From: Actinomycetota bacterium
GTDB lineage: Bacteria; Actinomycetota; CADDZG01; WHSQ01
Length of the DNA stretch: 64,000 nt
Reading direction: 5' to 3'
Assembly (NCBI GenBank): GCA_030446465.1
Contig: JAUJNI010000001.1
Location: forward strand, 21,016-85,015
Shown here: positions 1 through 7,049 of the stretch, piece after piece
How the letters are laid out: each line of letters begins with the position of its first letter
Position numbering within the stretch: position 1 is the first letter of the stretch
Notes under the pieces: model-generated
What the model was told of the DNA's origin: nothing
Database searches by the model: none
The model's input: only the letters and a program-made list of their open reading frames with translations
Program-made: the position numbers and the translations under genes

Positions 1-231
1 GAAGTCGGGCACGTCTCCGACTTCGTCGGGAAGCCGCTTCAACCACGACATCAGCCTGCGATCGTGGGGGCCGAGATGGGTGTCGGAAAGGTGCAGAACC
101 GAAAGAGGAAGGGTCGACTCGCTCACGGTGAGATCGTGCGTCGTGAGGCGGTAGAGGTAGGGCTCCACCGCCCCGTAGGCGGCCAGTGTGGCACCGACCG
201 CCGGCAGTCCGACGACCCAACCCGCCCTCAT
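1..231 (-). CDS. Metallophosphoesterase, N-terminal part (cut by window edge)
   Basis: The reverse strand reads from an ATG at 231 to the window edge, 77 codons without a stop. An N-terminal hydrophobic stretch (about residues 4-20) is followed by VLHLSDTHLGP, the DxH metal-binding motif that opens calcineurin-like metallophosphoesterases. The hydrophobic start followed directly by the catalytic domain suggests a membrane-anchored or exported enzyme of the YkuE/YaeI type, which hydrolyses phosphomonoesters or diesters such as UDP-sugar lipids. Substrate cannot be inferred from the fragment. It diverges from the SpoIIE phosphatase gene with only 20 bp between starts, so each promoter must lie inside the other gene or be very compact. 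Confidence 0.8.
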   Translation of the reverse strand, partial: MRAGWVVGLPAVGATLAAYGAVEPYLYRLTTHDLTVSESTLPLSVLHLSDTHLGPHDRRLMSWLKRLPDEVGDVPDF

Positions 232-251
232 CGGTCGAGGATACTTGTGCG

Positions 252-1835
252 GTGAAGCTGTCCCTCCGGTGGAAGATCGTTGGGGGATTCGGTCTGCTGC
301 TTGCCCTCATTGGGTTGCTGGGCTGGGTGACTCTCTCCCTCTTCTCCTCCCTTCGAACGGTGCAGCGGCGGGTCTTTGACGACGCCGTGCCGGGCCTCGT
401 GACGGTGGATGAGATCGTCAGGTCGTATACGGCTCAGAGCGCTGCGGTCAGGGGATTCCTGATCCAGAGCCAAGACTCCTTGCTCGAGCAGTATCGCGTC
501 GAGGTGGGGACCGTCCACGTTGCACAACGGGACGCGCAACGACTGTTCACCTCAGACCCGGAGCGTGCACTTCTTCGCCGGCTCATCAACGCCGGCACGG
601 ACTTCCAGGCACTCGTGGAGGACCGGGTTGTGCCGCTCGCCGATGAGGGACGCCGAGCGCTGGCCTTCTCTGTGCTCGGGCAACGGGGGACGCCACTGAT
701 CTCGGAAATAGAGGAGCTCGGCAACAACCTGCGGGAGCTGCAGAGGGAGGTGGTCGTCCGCAGCGAGAGCGATCTTCGGTCCCAGTCCGGCCAAGCGCGC
801 GTGATCCTCTTGGTGGTCACCGTGGGGGCCCTGGTCGCCGGGACGGCGCTCGCCGTCCTGCTTCCGCGCAGGTTGTCGTCCAACATCCAAACCCTTGTGG
901 GAGCAGCTCGGGCTATTGGCAGCGGAGACCTGGACCAGAAGATCCAAATCAAGTCCGGTGACGAGATCGAGGAGCTCGGAGCCCGCTTCACCGAGATGCA
1001 ATCGGGTCTCAAGCGCCTTCACCAGCTCGCGGCACAGGACCGAGAGCTCGAGATCGCGAGCTCTATTCAGAGGAACCTGCTTCAGAGGACGCTGCCTCGG
1101 ACGCCGGGCCTCCAGCTCGTTCCGATTCAGCGTCAGGCGAACCTGGTCGGAGGCGATTGGTACGACGTCGATGTCTCGGGCAGCGAAATGACCGTGGCGG
1201 TCGGGGACTCCTCCGGCAAAGGGATTGGTGCCGCGCTGATGGCAACCGTTGTCCTATCCGTCCTTCGAGCCGAACGGGGGCTGGGGGCCGGACCGACGAG
1301 GATCATCCAGCGCGCCAACCAAGCCCTCAAAGAGGCGACCGATCCAGACTCGTTTACGACACTGGTCTACGCAACCGTTGACTTCCGCTCTGGGGCGGCG
1401 ACGTGGTTGAACATGGGGCATCCGTCGCCTTTCGTGCTTACTTCGAGCCCCCGGGACGGGCGCCCGCGGGGCTTCTTCCTGGAAGGTCCGAGGAATCGGG
1501 CCCTAGGCTGGTTCGACGACCCGGGCGCGGGGCAGACGGTCATGCAGCTGGAGCCGGGTGACAGGTTGGTCTTCTATACCGACGGGCTGCTGGAAGCGAA
1601 GTCGCCGGAGGGGGAGATTTTCGGGGAGGAGCGCTTGGGTCAAGCGATGCTAAGGCTGGCGTCACTCGATTGCGCTGATCTGAGCGAGGCACTGGTTCGT
1701 CAGGTGGAGGATTTTGCCGCCGGTAAGCTGGACGACGACCTCACGATATTGGTCATCGAGTATCAGGGCTCACCGCTCGGGGAGCGGGTCGTCGAGGAGC
1801 TGACAGGAGAGAGGCCTTGGCACAGCAAGGAGTAG
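252..1835 (+). CDS. Membrane HAMP-SpoIIE (RsbU-type) serine phosphatase
   Basis: PP2C-type phosphatase that most likely dephosphorylates a STAS anti-anti-sigma factor in a partner-switching pathway. GTG at 252 is chosen because the first membrane helix begins a few residues later; the frame stays open upstream but codes for unlikely protein. Layout of the 527 residues: TM1 about 8-31, extracytoplasmic helical sensor (4HB_MCP-like), TM2 about 180-205, HAMP about 207-260, short coiled coil, then the RsbU/SpoIIE domain with GGDWYDV, GDSSGKGIGAAL and FYTDGLLEA carrying the metal-binding acidic residues. The downstream STAS gene overlaps its 3' end by 19 nt, so the two are co-translated and probably enzyme and substrate. 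No RsbW-type kinase is nearby. Confidence 0.93.
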   Translation: MKLSLRWKIVGGFGLLLALIGLLGWVTLSLFSSLRTVQRRVFDDAVPGLVTVDEIVRSYTAQSAAVRGFLIQSQDSLLEQYRVEVGTVHVAQRDAQRLFTSDPERALLRRLINAGTDFQALVEDRVVPLADEGRRALAFSVLGQRGTPLISEIEELGNNLRELQREVVVRSESDLRSQSGQARVILLVVTVGALVAGTALAVLLPRRLSSNIQTLVGAARAIGSGDLDQKIQIKSGDEIEELGARFTEMQSGLKRLHQLAAQDRELEIASSIQRNLLQRTLPRTPGLQLVPIQRQANLVGGDWYDVDVSGSEMTVAVGDSSGKGIGAALMATVVLSVLRAERGLGAGPTRIIQRANQALKEATDPDSFTTLVYATVDFRSGAATWLNMGHPSPFVLTSSPRDGRPRGFFLEGPRNRALGWFDDPGAGQTVMQLEPGDRLVFYTDGLLEAKSPEGEIFGEERLGQAMLRLASLDCADLSEALVRQVEDFAAGKLDDDLTILVIEYQGSPLGERVVEELTGERPWHSKE

Positions 1836-2167
1836 AGATCCAGATCGAGAACAAAGGTGGCTTCCGAGTCCTCCGACCCACGGGGGACCTCGACGTCTAC
1901 ACGGTTGGATCGCTGCGCGACGTTCTGGGACAGATGATCGAAGACCAGACGCCAAGAGTCGTGGTCGACCTCGACGCCGTCCCGTTCATGGACTCGTCCG
2001 GCCTCGGAGCCCTAATGGGCGGGGTCCGCAGGCTACGGGAAGCGGGCGGAGACCTGGCCATTTCGTGCACGCGTGATCAACACCTGAAGCTGTTCACGAT
2101 CACGGGCTTCGGCGAGGGCGTATCAATCGCCCCGACGGTCGAGGAAGCCGCCGGGGGCCTGCGCTAG
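1817..2167 (+). CDS. STAS-domain anti-sigma factor antagonist
   Basis: A 116-residue single-domain STAS protein of the RsbV/SpoIIAA type. The phosphorylatable serine sits in MDSSGLGAL (about residues 56-64), the conserved site. TTG at 1817 is chosen because AGGAGAG lies just upstream and the next residues enter the first beta strand. In this family the unphosphorylated protein binds an anti-sigma kinase and frees a sigma factor; the neighbouring SpoIIE phosphatase would activate it. It overlaps the phosphatase by 19 nt. Target sigma factor unknown; the SigH-like factor at 38 kb is one untested possibility. Confidence 0.93.
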   Translation: MAQQGVEIQIENKGGFRVLRPTGDLDVYTVGSLRDVLGQMIEDQTPRVVVDLDAVPFMDSSGLGALMGGVRRLREAGGDLAISCTRDQHLKLFTITGFGEGVSIAPTVEEAAGGLR

Positions 2168-2193
2168 CGCGAACTTTTCGCACCCTGGCAGAT

Positions 2194-2222
2194 GTTCATG
2201 CGCCCGTCACCGACGGTTCAGC
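2194..2222 (+). promoter_or_regulatory. Candidate PHO box upstream of phoX (three 11-nt-phased units)
   Basis: GTTCATG (2194-2200), CGTCACC (2205-2211) and GTTCAGC (2216-2222) are spaced by exactly 4 nt, giving an 11-nt period. Actinobacterial PhoP binds direct repeats of about GTTCACC with this period. The site lies 108 nt before the ATG of a PhoX-type phosphatase, a classic phosphate-starvation gene. The middle unit deviates at the first two bases. Confidence 0.65.
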
Positions 2223-2330
2223 TGGGCGCGTAGAAGCCAGAGGACTATTCGCTTCGTAGCCGGTCGTGGGCCGGCATTCACAGAAGCCGGCGCGCCGGGT
2301 CCGGCCGCCGGTGGTGAGAGGAGGCGGAGC

Positions 2331-3842
2331 ATGACGACCATCGACCGAAGAAGCTTTTTGCGCCGCAGCGCAATCTTGGGGGGCGGGCTTGCTGCAATGG
2401 GGCCGCTTCACGCCCTGGGGGCCAGGGTCGCCCTGGGTGACCCCCCGCCAAGGGTGACGGGCTACGGACCGCTCGTGCCGAAAGGCGACCTCGCCCTTCC
2501 GGCCCAGTTCAACTACCAGATCATCTCCCGCCAAGGCCTACCGCAACGAGATGGCACTCCCACGCCTGGGATCTTCGATGCGATGGGCGCCTTTCGTGAC
2601 ACCCGCATGGGCGCAGGCACTCCGGGAGACACGACGATTCTGATCCGCAACCACGAGAACCGTGAGCGCCCTGGCGAAATCAAAGTCGTGACGGGACCGG
2701 GGTTCGAGTACGACGAGACTGCGTTCGGTGGCTGCACCAAACTGGTCGTCCGGCAAAAGCGCACGCCGGGGCCCCAGGGGGACACCGCCATCACTTACGA
2801 GGTGATCGACAGCTTCAACATCATCGGAGGCACGTCCACCAACTGCGCCGGCGGCGTGATCCCCTTCGAGAAGTGGATCACTTGCGAGGAGGTCGTCAAG
2901 AGAAGCCCGAACGGTAAGAAGCACGGCTACAACTTCGAGGTGAACGCGATGGCCGATGGACCGGTCGTGGCCGCGCCGATCCTTGCGGCAGGACGGTTCG
3001 TGCACGAGGCAACCATTTGGCGCTCGGGGATCCTGTACGAAACCGAGGACAGAAGCATCACTGCGGACCCACTTACGCAAAAGCGCCTTCTCGGTTCCTG
3101 CTTCTACCGTTACATCCCGGATCAGCGTGTCGGTCAGTCCGGCAACCTGGCGGAGACGACCGGACCCCTTCAAGCTCTAAAGCTCAAGAATGAGTTCCAC
3201 GCCAACATGGACACCGGGCGAGTGGTCGGGGCCCCCTACCCTGTCGAGTGGGTCACCGTTCCCCAGGCCGACCACGACGACGACACCGACAACCGGCGCG
3301 ACCGAGTGCCCGGCTTCACTCCAACGCGCGTCCAGGCGCAGGATCTAGGAGCCGCCTTCTTCGACCGTGAGGAAGGAATGTGGACGGGAGTCGGCGACAG
3401 CAAGGTCTACTTCGATTGCACCACCGGCGGCGCACAGAACCTTGGCCAGGTCTGGGAATACGACCCGGGCCGCGAGGTGATCACCCTTATCTACGAGTCG
3501 GTCGACCGGAACACGCTCGAGAATCCCGACAACGTCGTGATAGTCCCTCAGACTGGCGACATCTTCTTGCAAGAGGACAGTCCAGGCGAGCAGTACATCC
3601 GCGGCCTGACGCAGGACGGTTCCATCTACGACTTTGCTCTGGCTCTCACCAACGACACGGAGTTCTGCGGCGGGTGTTTCGACCCTGATGGCCAAACCCT
3701 TTACGTCAATCAGCAGGGGGAGCGCGGGGGTGGAGTCGACGGGCCTCCGGAAGCTCGTGCCACCACCTATGCCATCTACGGCCCGTTCGAGAAGCGTGAG
3801 GGCGACAACAGCAAGAACTTCGGCAACGGGCCGAGCCGATAA
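2331..3842 (+). CDS. phoX: PhoX family (DUF839) Tat-exported alkaline phosphatase
   Basis: 503-residue secreted phosphatase of the PhoX/DUF839 family, whose members release phosphate from organic monoesters using calcium and iron. A twin-arginine signal is visible at the start (RRSFLRRS followed by a hydrophobic stretch to about residue 33). The body carries family blocks such as NHENRERPGE, CEEVVKRSP and EDSPGEQYIRGL. GAGGAGG precedes the ATG at good spacing. A secreted EEP-fold phosphodiesterase candidate follows 40 bp later, and the upstream region has PHO-box repeats, so the pair looks like a phosphate-scavenging unit induced on starvation. Confidence 0.9.
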   Translation: MTTIDRRSFLRRSAILGGGLAAMGPLHALGARVALGDPPPRVTGYGPLVPKGDLALPAQFNYQIISRQGLPQRDGTPTPGIFDAMGAFRDTRMGAGTPGDTTILIRNHENRERPGEIKVVTGPGFEYDETAFGGCTKLVVRQKRTPGPQGDTAITYEVIDSFNIIGGTSTNCAGGVIPFEKWITCEEVVKRSPNGKKHGYNFEVNAMADGPVVAAPILAAGRFVHEATIWRSGILYETEDRSITADPLTQKRLLGSCFYRYIPDQRVGQSGNLAETTGPLQALKLKNEFHANMDTGRVVGAPYPVEWVTVPQADHDDDTDNRRDRVPGFTPTRVQAQDLGAAFFDREEGMWTGVGDSKVYFDCTTGGAQNLGQVWEYDPGREVITLIYESVDRNTLENPDNVVIVPQTGDIFLQEDSPGEQYIRGLTQDGSIYDFALALTNDTEFCGGCFDPDGQTLYVNQQGERGGGVDGPPEARATTYAIYGPFEKREGDNSKNFGNGPSR

Positions 3843-3882
3843 GGCTGCCTGGAGCGCTGGCTTGTCAGAGAAAGGAATATTG

Positions 3883-5142
3883 ATGACAACGCGTATCACC
3901 GCCCGTGGATCAATTGGCCTGTTAGCCGGGGCGCTTACCGCAAGTCTTGTGGGCGTCAGCGCGTCGGCGGACGCTGCGGCAGGCTCACAGTCTCGTCGAT
4001 CGACGCTGCGCTTTGCGACCTTCAACGCGTCCTTGAATCGCAATGCCGAAGGTCAACTGATCGGCGATCTGTCGATCCCCGCAAACAGGCAGGCGAGCGC
4101 AGTTGCGGAGATCATCCAGCGCACCCGCCCCGATGTCCTGCTGATCAATGAGTTCGACTACGACGAAGAGGGGCGGGCAGCGCGACTGTTTCAGGACAAC
4201 TACCTATCGGTTGCTCACAACGACGCAGATCCGATCAACTATCCGTATCGCTTCGTGGCAGCCTCCAACACGGGCATCCCGTCGGGTTTCGACCTCGACA
4301 ACAACGGGTCCGTGGGTGGGCCCAACGACGCCTACGGCTTCGGCTTCTACCCTGGTCAGTACGGGATGGTGATCTATTCCAGGCATCCCATAGTCACTTC
4401 TCAGGTCCGAACTTTTCAGGAGTTCTTGTGGAAGGACATGCCGGGCGCGCTGTTGCCGGATAACCGGGGGACACCGGCCCCCGCCGACTGGTATTCGCCT
4501 CGGGAGCTCGCGGTTCTCCGTTTGTCGTCAAAGAGTCACTGGGACGTTCCCGTAGTCATCGACGGGCGGGAAGTCCACGTGCTCGCCAGTCACCCGACGC
4601 CTCCGGTGTTCGATGGCCCCGAGGATCGAAACGGGCGCCGCAACCACGACGAGATCCGGTTCTGGGCAGACTACGTGAGCCCTGCGCGCGACGACTACAT
4701 CTATGACGACGACGGACGCATGGGCGGCCTCGAACCAGGTGCTCGCTTCGTCATCATGGGTGACATGAACGCCGACCCATTCGACGGTGACAGCGTCGAG
4801 GGAGCAGCCCAACAACTACTAGAGCATCCAAGGATCAACACCAAGGCCACGCCGACGAGCCCCGGCGGGCCGGAGCAGGCGAGGCTTCAGCGTGGAGCCA
4901 ACCTGGCGCACGAAGGGGACCCGTCATTCGACACCGCCGACTTTCAGGACACCCCCGGCCCCGGTAACTTGCGGGTCGACTACGTCTTGCCGAGCAAGTC
5001 GCTGAGGATCACCGACGCGCAGGTGTTCTGGCCGCTCTCAGGTGACCCGCTGTTCCGCTTGGTCGGGACCTTTCCGTTCCCGAGCTCGGATCACCGTCTC
5101 GTGTGGATCGAGGTGCGCGTCCAGCCCGCCGGCCGCCGCTGA
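3883..5142 (+). CDS. Secreted endonuclease/exonuclease/phosphatase-family hydrolase
   Basis: 419 residues starting at ATG 3883, preceded by AAAGGA; the frame is open further upstream but the signal peptide fixes this start. Residues 1-32 form a signal peptide (arginine near the start, hydrophobic core, ASADAAAG cleavage region). The mature part has the EEP fold: FATFNASL, DVLLINEFDY, VIMGDMNADP and the C-terminal SSDHRLVW, which provide metal ligands and the catalytic His/Asp. This family includes secreted phosphodiesterases and nucleases. Its place after phoX supports a role in freeing phosphate from extracellular diesters or nucleic acid. Exact substrate unknown. Confidence 0.85.
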   Translation: MTTRITARGSIGLLAGALTASLVGVSASADAAAGSQSRRSTLRFATFNASLNRNAEGQLIGDLSIPANRQASAVAEIIQRTRPDVLLINEFDYDEEGRAARLFQDNYLSVAHNDADPINYPYRFVAASNTGIPSGFDLDNNGSVGGPNDAYGFGFYPGQYGMVIYSRHPIVTSQVRTFQEFLWKDMPGALLPDNRGTPAPADWYSPRELAVLRLSSKSHWDVPVVIDGREVHVLASHPTPPVFDGPEDRNGRRNHDEIRFWADYVSPARDDYIYDDDGRMGGLEPGARFVIMGDMNADPFDGDSVEGAAQQLLEHPRINTKATPTSPGGPEQARLQRGANLAHEGDPSFDTADFQDTPGPGNLRVDYVLPSKSLRITDAQVFWPLSGDPLFRLVGTFPFPSSDHRLVWIEVRVQPAGRR

Positions 5143-5192
5143 CCCTCCCTCTCCGGGTTCTTGGCGAGTGACTACTCCTCGTGGGTGTTCAC

Positions 5193-5234
5193 ATAGTCCG
5201 TTCGGGCCAGCAGAAAACGGTCCAAACGGACTAT
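5193..5234. promoter_or_regulatory. Perfect 10-bp inverted repeat upstream of whiB
   Basis: ATAGTCCGTT (5193-5202) and AACGGACTAT (5225-5234) are exact reverse complements with a 22-nt spacer. There is no T-run after the second arm, so a terminator for the preceding gene is less likely than a two-site operator. It lies 73 nt before the WhiB start. Confidence 0.4.
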
Positions 5235-5306
5235 CAACACTGGGCGCTCGGATCGCTACTGTGTGACCGGCGAGCACTCCACCACCAGGGAAGGGGAACC
5301 AGAGCG

Positions 5307-5573
5307 TTGGGGACGCCGGGCCTCGAACATGAATGGCGGACGCAGGCACTCTGCGCCACCTCCGACGCCGAGTTATGGTTTGCGGCCGGAGCAGTGGAGC
5401 ACAAGCTCGCAAAGATGGTTTGCGGGAGATGCCCAGTGAAGAGCGACTGCCTCGCCTACGCGATGGAAGCTCCCATCGAACATGGGATCTGGGGCGGCCT
5501 CACCGGTCGTGAGCGTCGTCGCTACAGGCTCAGGTCTTCGGAAGAGAATTCGGCGGCGCTCGTCGACGCTTGA
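5307..5573 (+). CDS. WhiB-family iron-sulfur transcriptional regulator
   Basis: 88 residues. Four cysteines are arranged as in WhiB proteins: one near the N-terminus (ALCATSD), then CGRCPVKSDC, followed by the diagnostic turn GIWGGLTGRERR. The four cysteines would bind a [4Fe-4S] cluster; WhiB proteins act with the primary sigma factor to control genes in redox or developmental responses. TTG at 5307 is preferred because AAGGGGA lies upstream; the open frame starts earlier but the extra residues are not WhiB-like. Which WhiB subclass this is cannot be settled by eye. Confidence 0.9.
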   Translation: MGTPGLEHEWRTQALCATSDAELWFAAGAVEHKLAKMVCGRCPVKSDCLAYAMEAPIEHGIWGGLTGRERRRYRLRSSEENSAALVDA

Positions 5574-5579
5574 GTCACC

Positions 5580-6458
5580 CTAGGTCCTGAGGGTCAACTC
5601 GAGCAGGTCGCATTCGTCCCGCCAGCGTCTGGCAGTGTCCTCGGGCACTCCTGGGATGTTAAGTCGCTTCTCAGCGACCCTTTCCGCGATCGCGTCCCAC
5701 TCGTCTCCTGGAGGAATGACTCGCACGCTCGCCGGTATCTCGGCCACCCGCGCGTTGTTTCCCTTCCATCGCAGAATGACGTCACATTCGCGCATGCGCG
5801 CGGCCCCCGGCAGCGTTTGCTCTCGCTCTCCCGACAACACGTAGATCAGCTGTGCCTTGCTGTCATAGAGAAACCACACCGGCATGGTGTGCTCACGGCC
5901 GTCGTCCCGCCAGCGCATCCATAGGATCGTCGATTTCTTGAGCGACTCTTGGACCGCTGCGGATGTCGAGGCGCCGGATACCCTCTTGCGTTCCTCGCTC
6001 CACTCGACGCCGGGTCCAAGCTCGTAGGCGACGCCCTCCCAAGTCTTGTCCGTTGCGAGGAGCACGTACCACGACGCAAGGTCGAAGAAACCCTCGATGG
6101 CCTCCGAGGGAGTAGCGAACTCCCGATGGTGGGCGAGCTGTATCTCACCGTCCGTCGGCCGCTCGTGGAAGAAAAAGGCCCAGTTCTGGAAGTCGGGGCT
6201 GAGGTAGGCCTCGGCCCAGTGGACGCGTGGCTCCGCCACCTCGAGGTGAAGACCCACCGATTGTCCGGGCACATTCACCTCAAAAGGGGTCCAGTAGACC
6301 TGCACCACGCGCCTGACGTTGTCCTCGATTGTCACCCGGAGGCTAGCTTCGGCCCCCGATGCGGCGCCCTCCTTCACGCCGTGACGGCTGAGCTGGCGCG
6401 CCACCTCGTCAAGAATCGGGGCAAGCCGGCTGGACACTCCCTGTTCGGTCGTCGCCAT
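5580..6458 (-). CDS. Protein with C-terminal PNPOx-like (split-barrel) domain
   Basis: 292 residues from ATG 6458. The C-terminal third (MPVWFLYDSKAQLIYVLSG ... VILRWKGNNARVAE) resembles the flavin/F420-binding split barrel of pyridoxamine-phosphate-oxidase-like proteins. The first ~190 residues, rich in acidic and aromatic residues, are not recognised. The start overlaps the stop of the sdhC-like gene (TGATG), so translation is coupled. The coupling to a membrane cytochrome subunit hints at a redox role, but this is inference. No signal peptide or membrane segment. Confidence 0.6.
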   Translation of the reverse strand: MATTEQGVSSRLAPILDEVARQLSRHGVKEGAASGAEASLRVTIEDNVRRVVQVYWTPFEVNVPGQSVGLHLEVAEPRVHWAEAYLSPDFQNWAFFFHERPTDGEIQLAHHREFATPSEAIEGFFDLASWYVLLATDKTWEGVAYELGPGVEWSEERKRVSGASTSAAVQESLKKSTILWMRWRDDGREHTMPVWFLYDSKAQLIYVLSGEREQTLPGAARMRECDVILRWKGNNARVAEIPASVRVIPPGDEWDAIAERVAEKRLNIPGVPEDTARRWRDECDLLELTLRT

Positions 6459-6940
6459 CAGCTGAAGGGGGAGTGCTCGTACGCGGAACGCAGCATGAAG
6501 AAGGCCGCCGGAAGGAAGGCGATCAGGAAGAGGACGAGCTCCGCATAGGCAAACTGCTTCTGCTTGAGCGCTAGATTCGGCCAGAAGTCGAACAAGATGA
6601 TGCGCAGGCCGTTGAAAGCGTGGAAGATGGTCGCAGCCACCAGCGCGACCTCGAAAGGCTTGAACCACCACTGTTGGTACAGGCTGATGGTCTCGTTGTA
6701 GAGCTCCGGGCCGAAGCCAACCGCGAAAGTGTCGACGATGTGGCCGAATAGGAAGGCCACCACCAATATTCCGGTGATCCGGTGTGCGGCCCACGACCAC
6801 TGCCCGATCCCGCCTTTGTAGGCCGGCCCCCTGTCCCGCTTGCGAAGCCGCAAGAGGTCTGCGAGGAGATAAAGGACGAAGAGCCCCGACCCGACCGTCA
6901 GGACGAACACGAACCCCTCGATTAGCTTCGGTGCCAGCAT
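6458..6940 (-). CDS. sdhC: Succinate dehydrogenase cytochrome b subunit-like membrane protein
   Basis: 160 residues with four hydrophobic segments. WAAHRITGILVVAFLFGHI and FHAFNGLRIILFDFWP match the quinone- and haem-binding helices of SdhC, including the histidines that ligate haem b. In most actinobacteria sdhC stands with sdhD, sdhA and sdhB; here it is alone, followed only by the coupled PNPOx-like gene. The catalytic subunits must be elsewhere. A start other than ATG 6940 is unlikely because the first helix begins soon after. Confidence 0.8.
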   Translation of the reverse strand: MLAPKLIEGFVFVLTVGSGLFVLYLLADLLRLRKRDRGPAYKGGIGQWSWAAHRITGILVVAFLFGHIVDTFAVGFGPELYNETISLYQQWWFKPFEVALVAATIFHAFNGLRIILFDFWPNLALKQKQFAYAELVLFLIAFLPAAFFMLRSAYEHSPFS

Positions 6941-7010
6941 GACGGAGGGAATGGTACCGCGGACCCTCGTACCTCCCCCGTCGCCAGCAAGCCCCCTCGG
7001 CCGGGGCCTT

Positions 7011-7028
7011 GTTCACAATGTGTTCAAG
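7011..7028 (+). promoter_or_regulatory. Candidate PHO box upstream of ppk1
   Basis: GTTCACA (7011-7017), 4-nt spacer, GTTCAAG (7022-7028). Two direct repeats with an 11-nt period fit the PhoP binding unit of actinobacteria. The site ends 21 nt before the GTG of polyphosphate kinase, so it lies in or next to the core promoter. Confidence 0.65.
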
Positions 7029-7049
7029 CGGTGAAGCTAGGTTGGAGTC

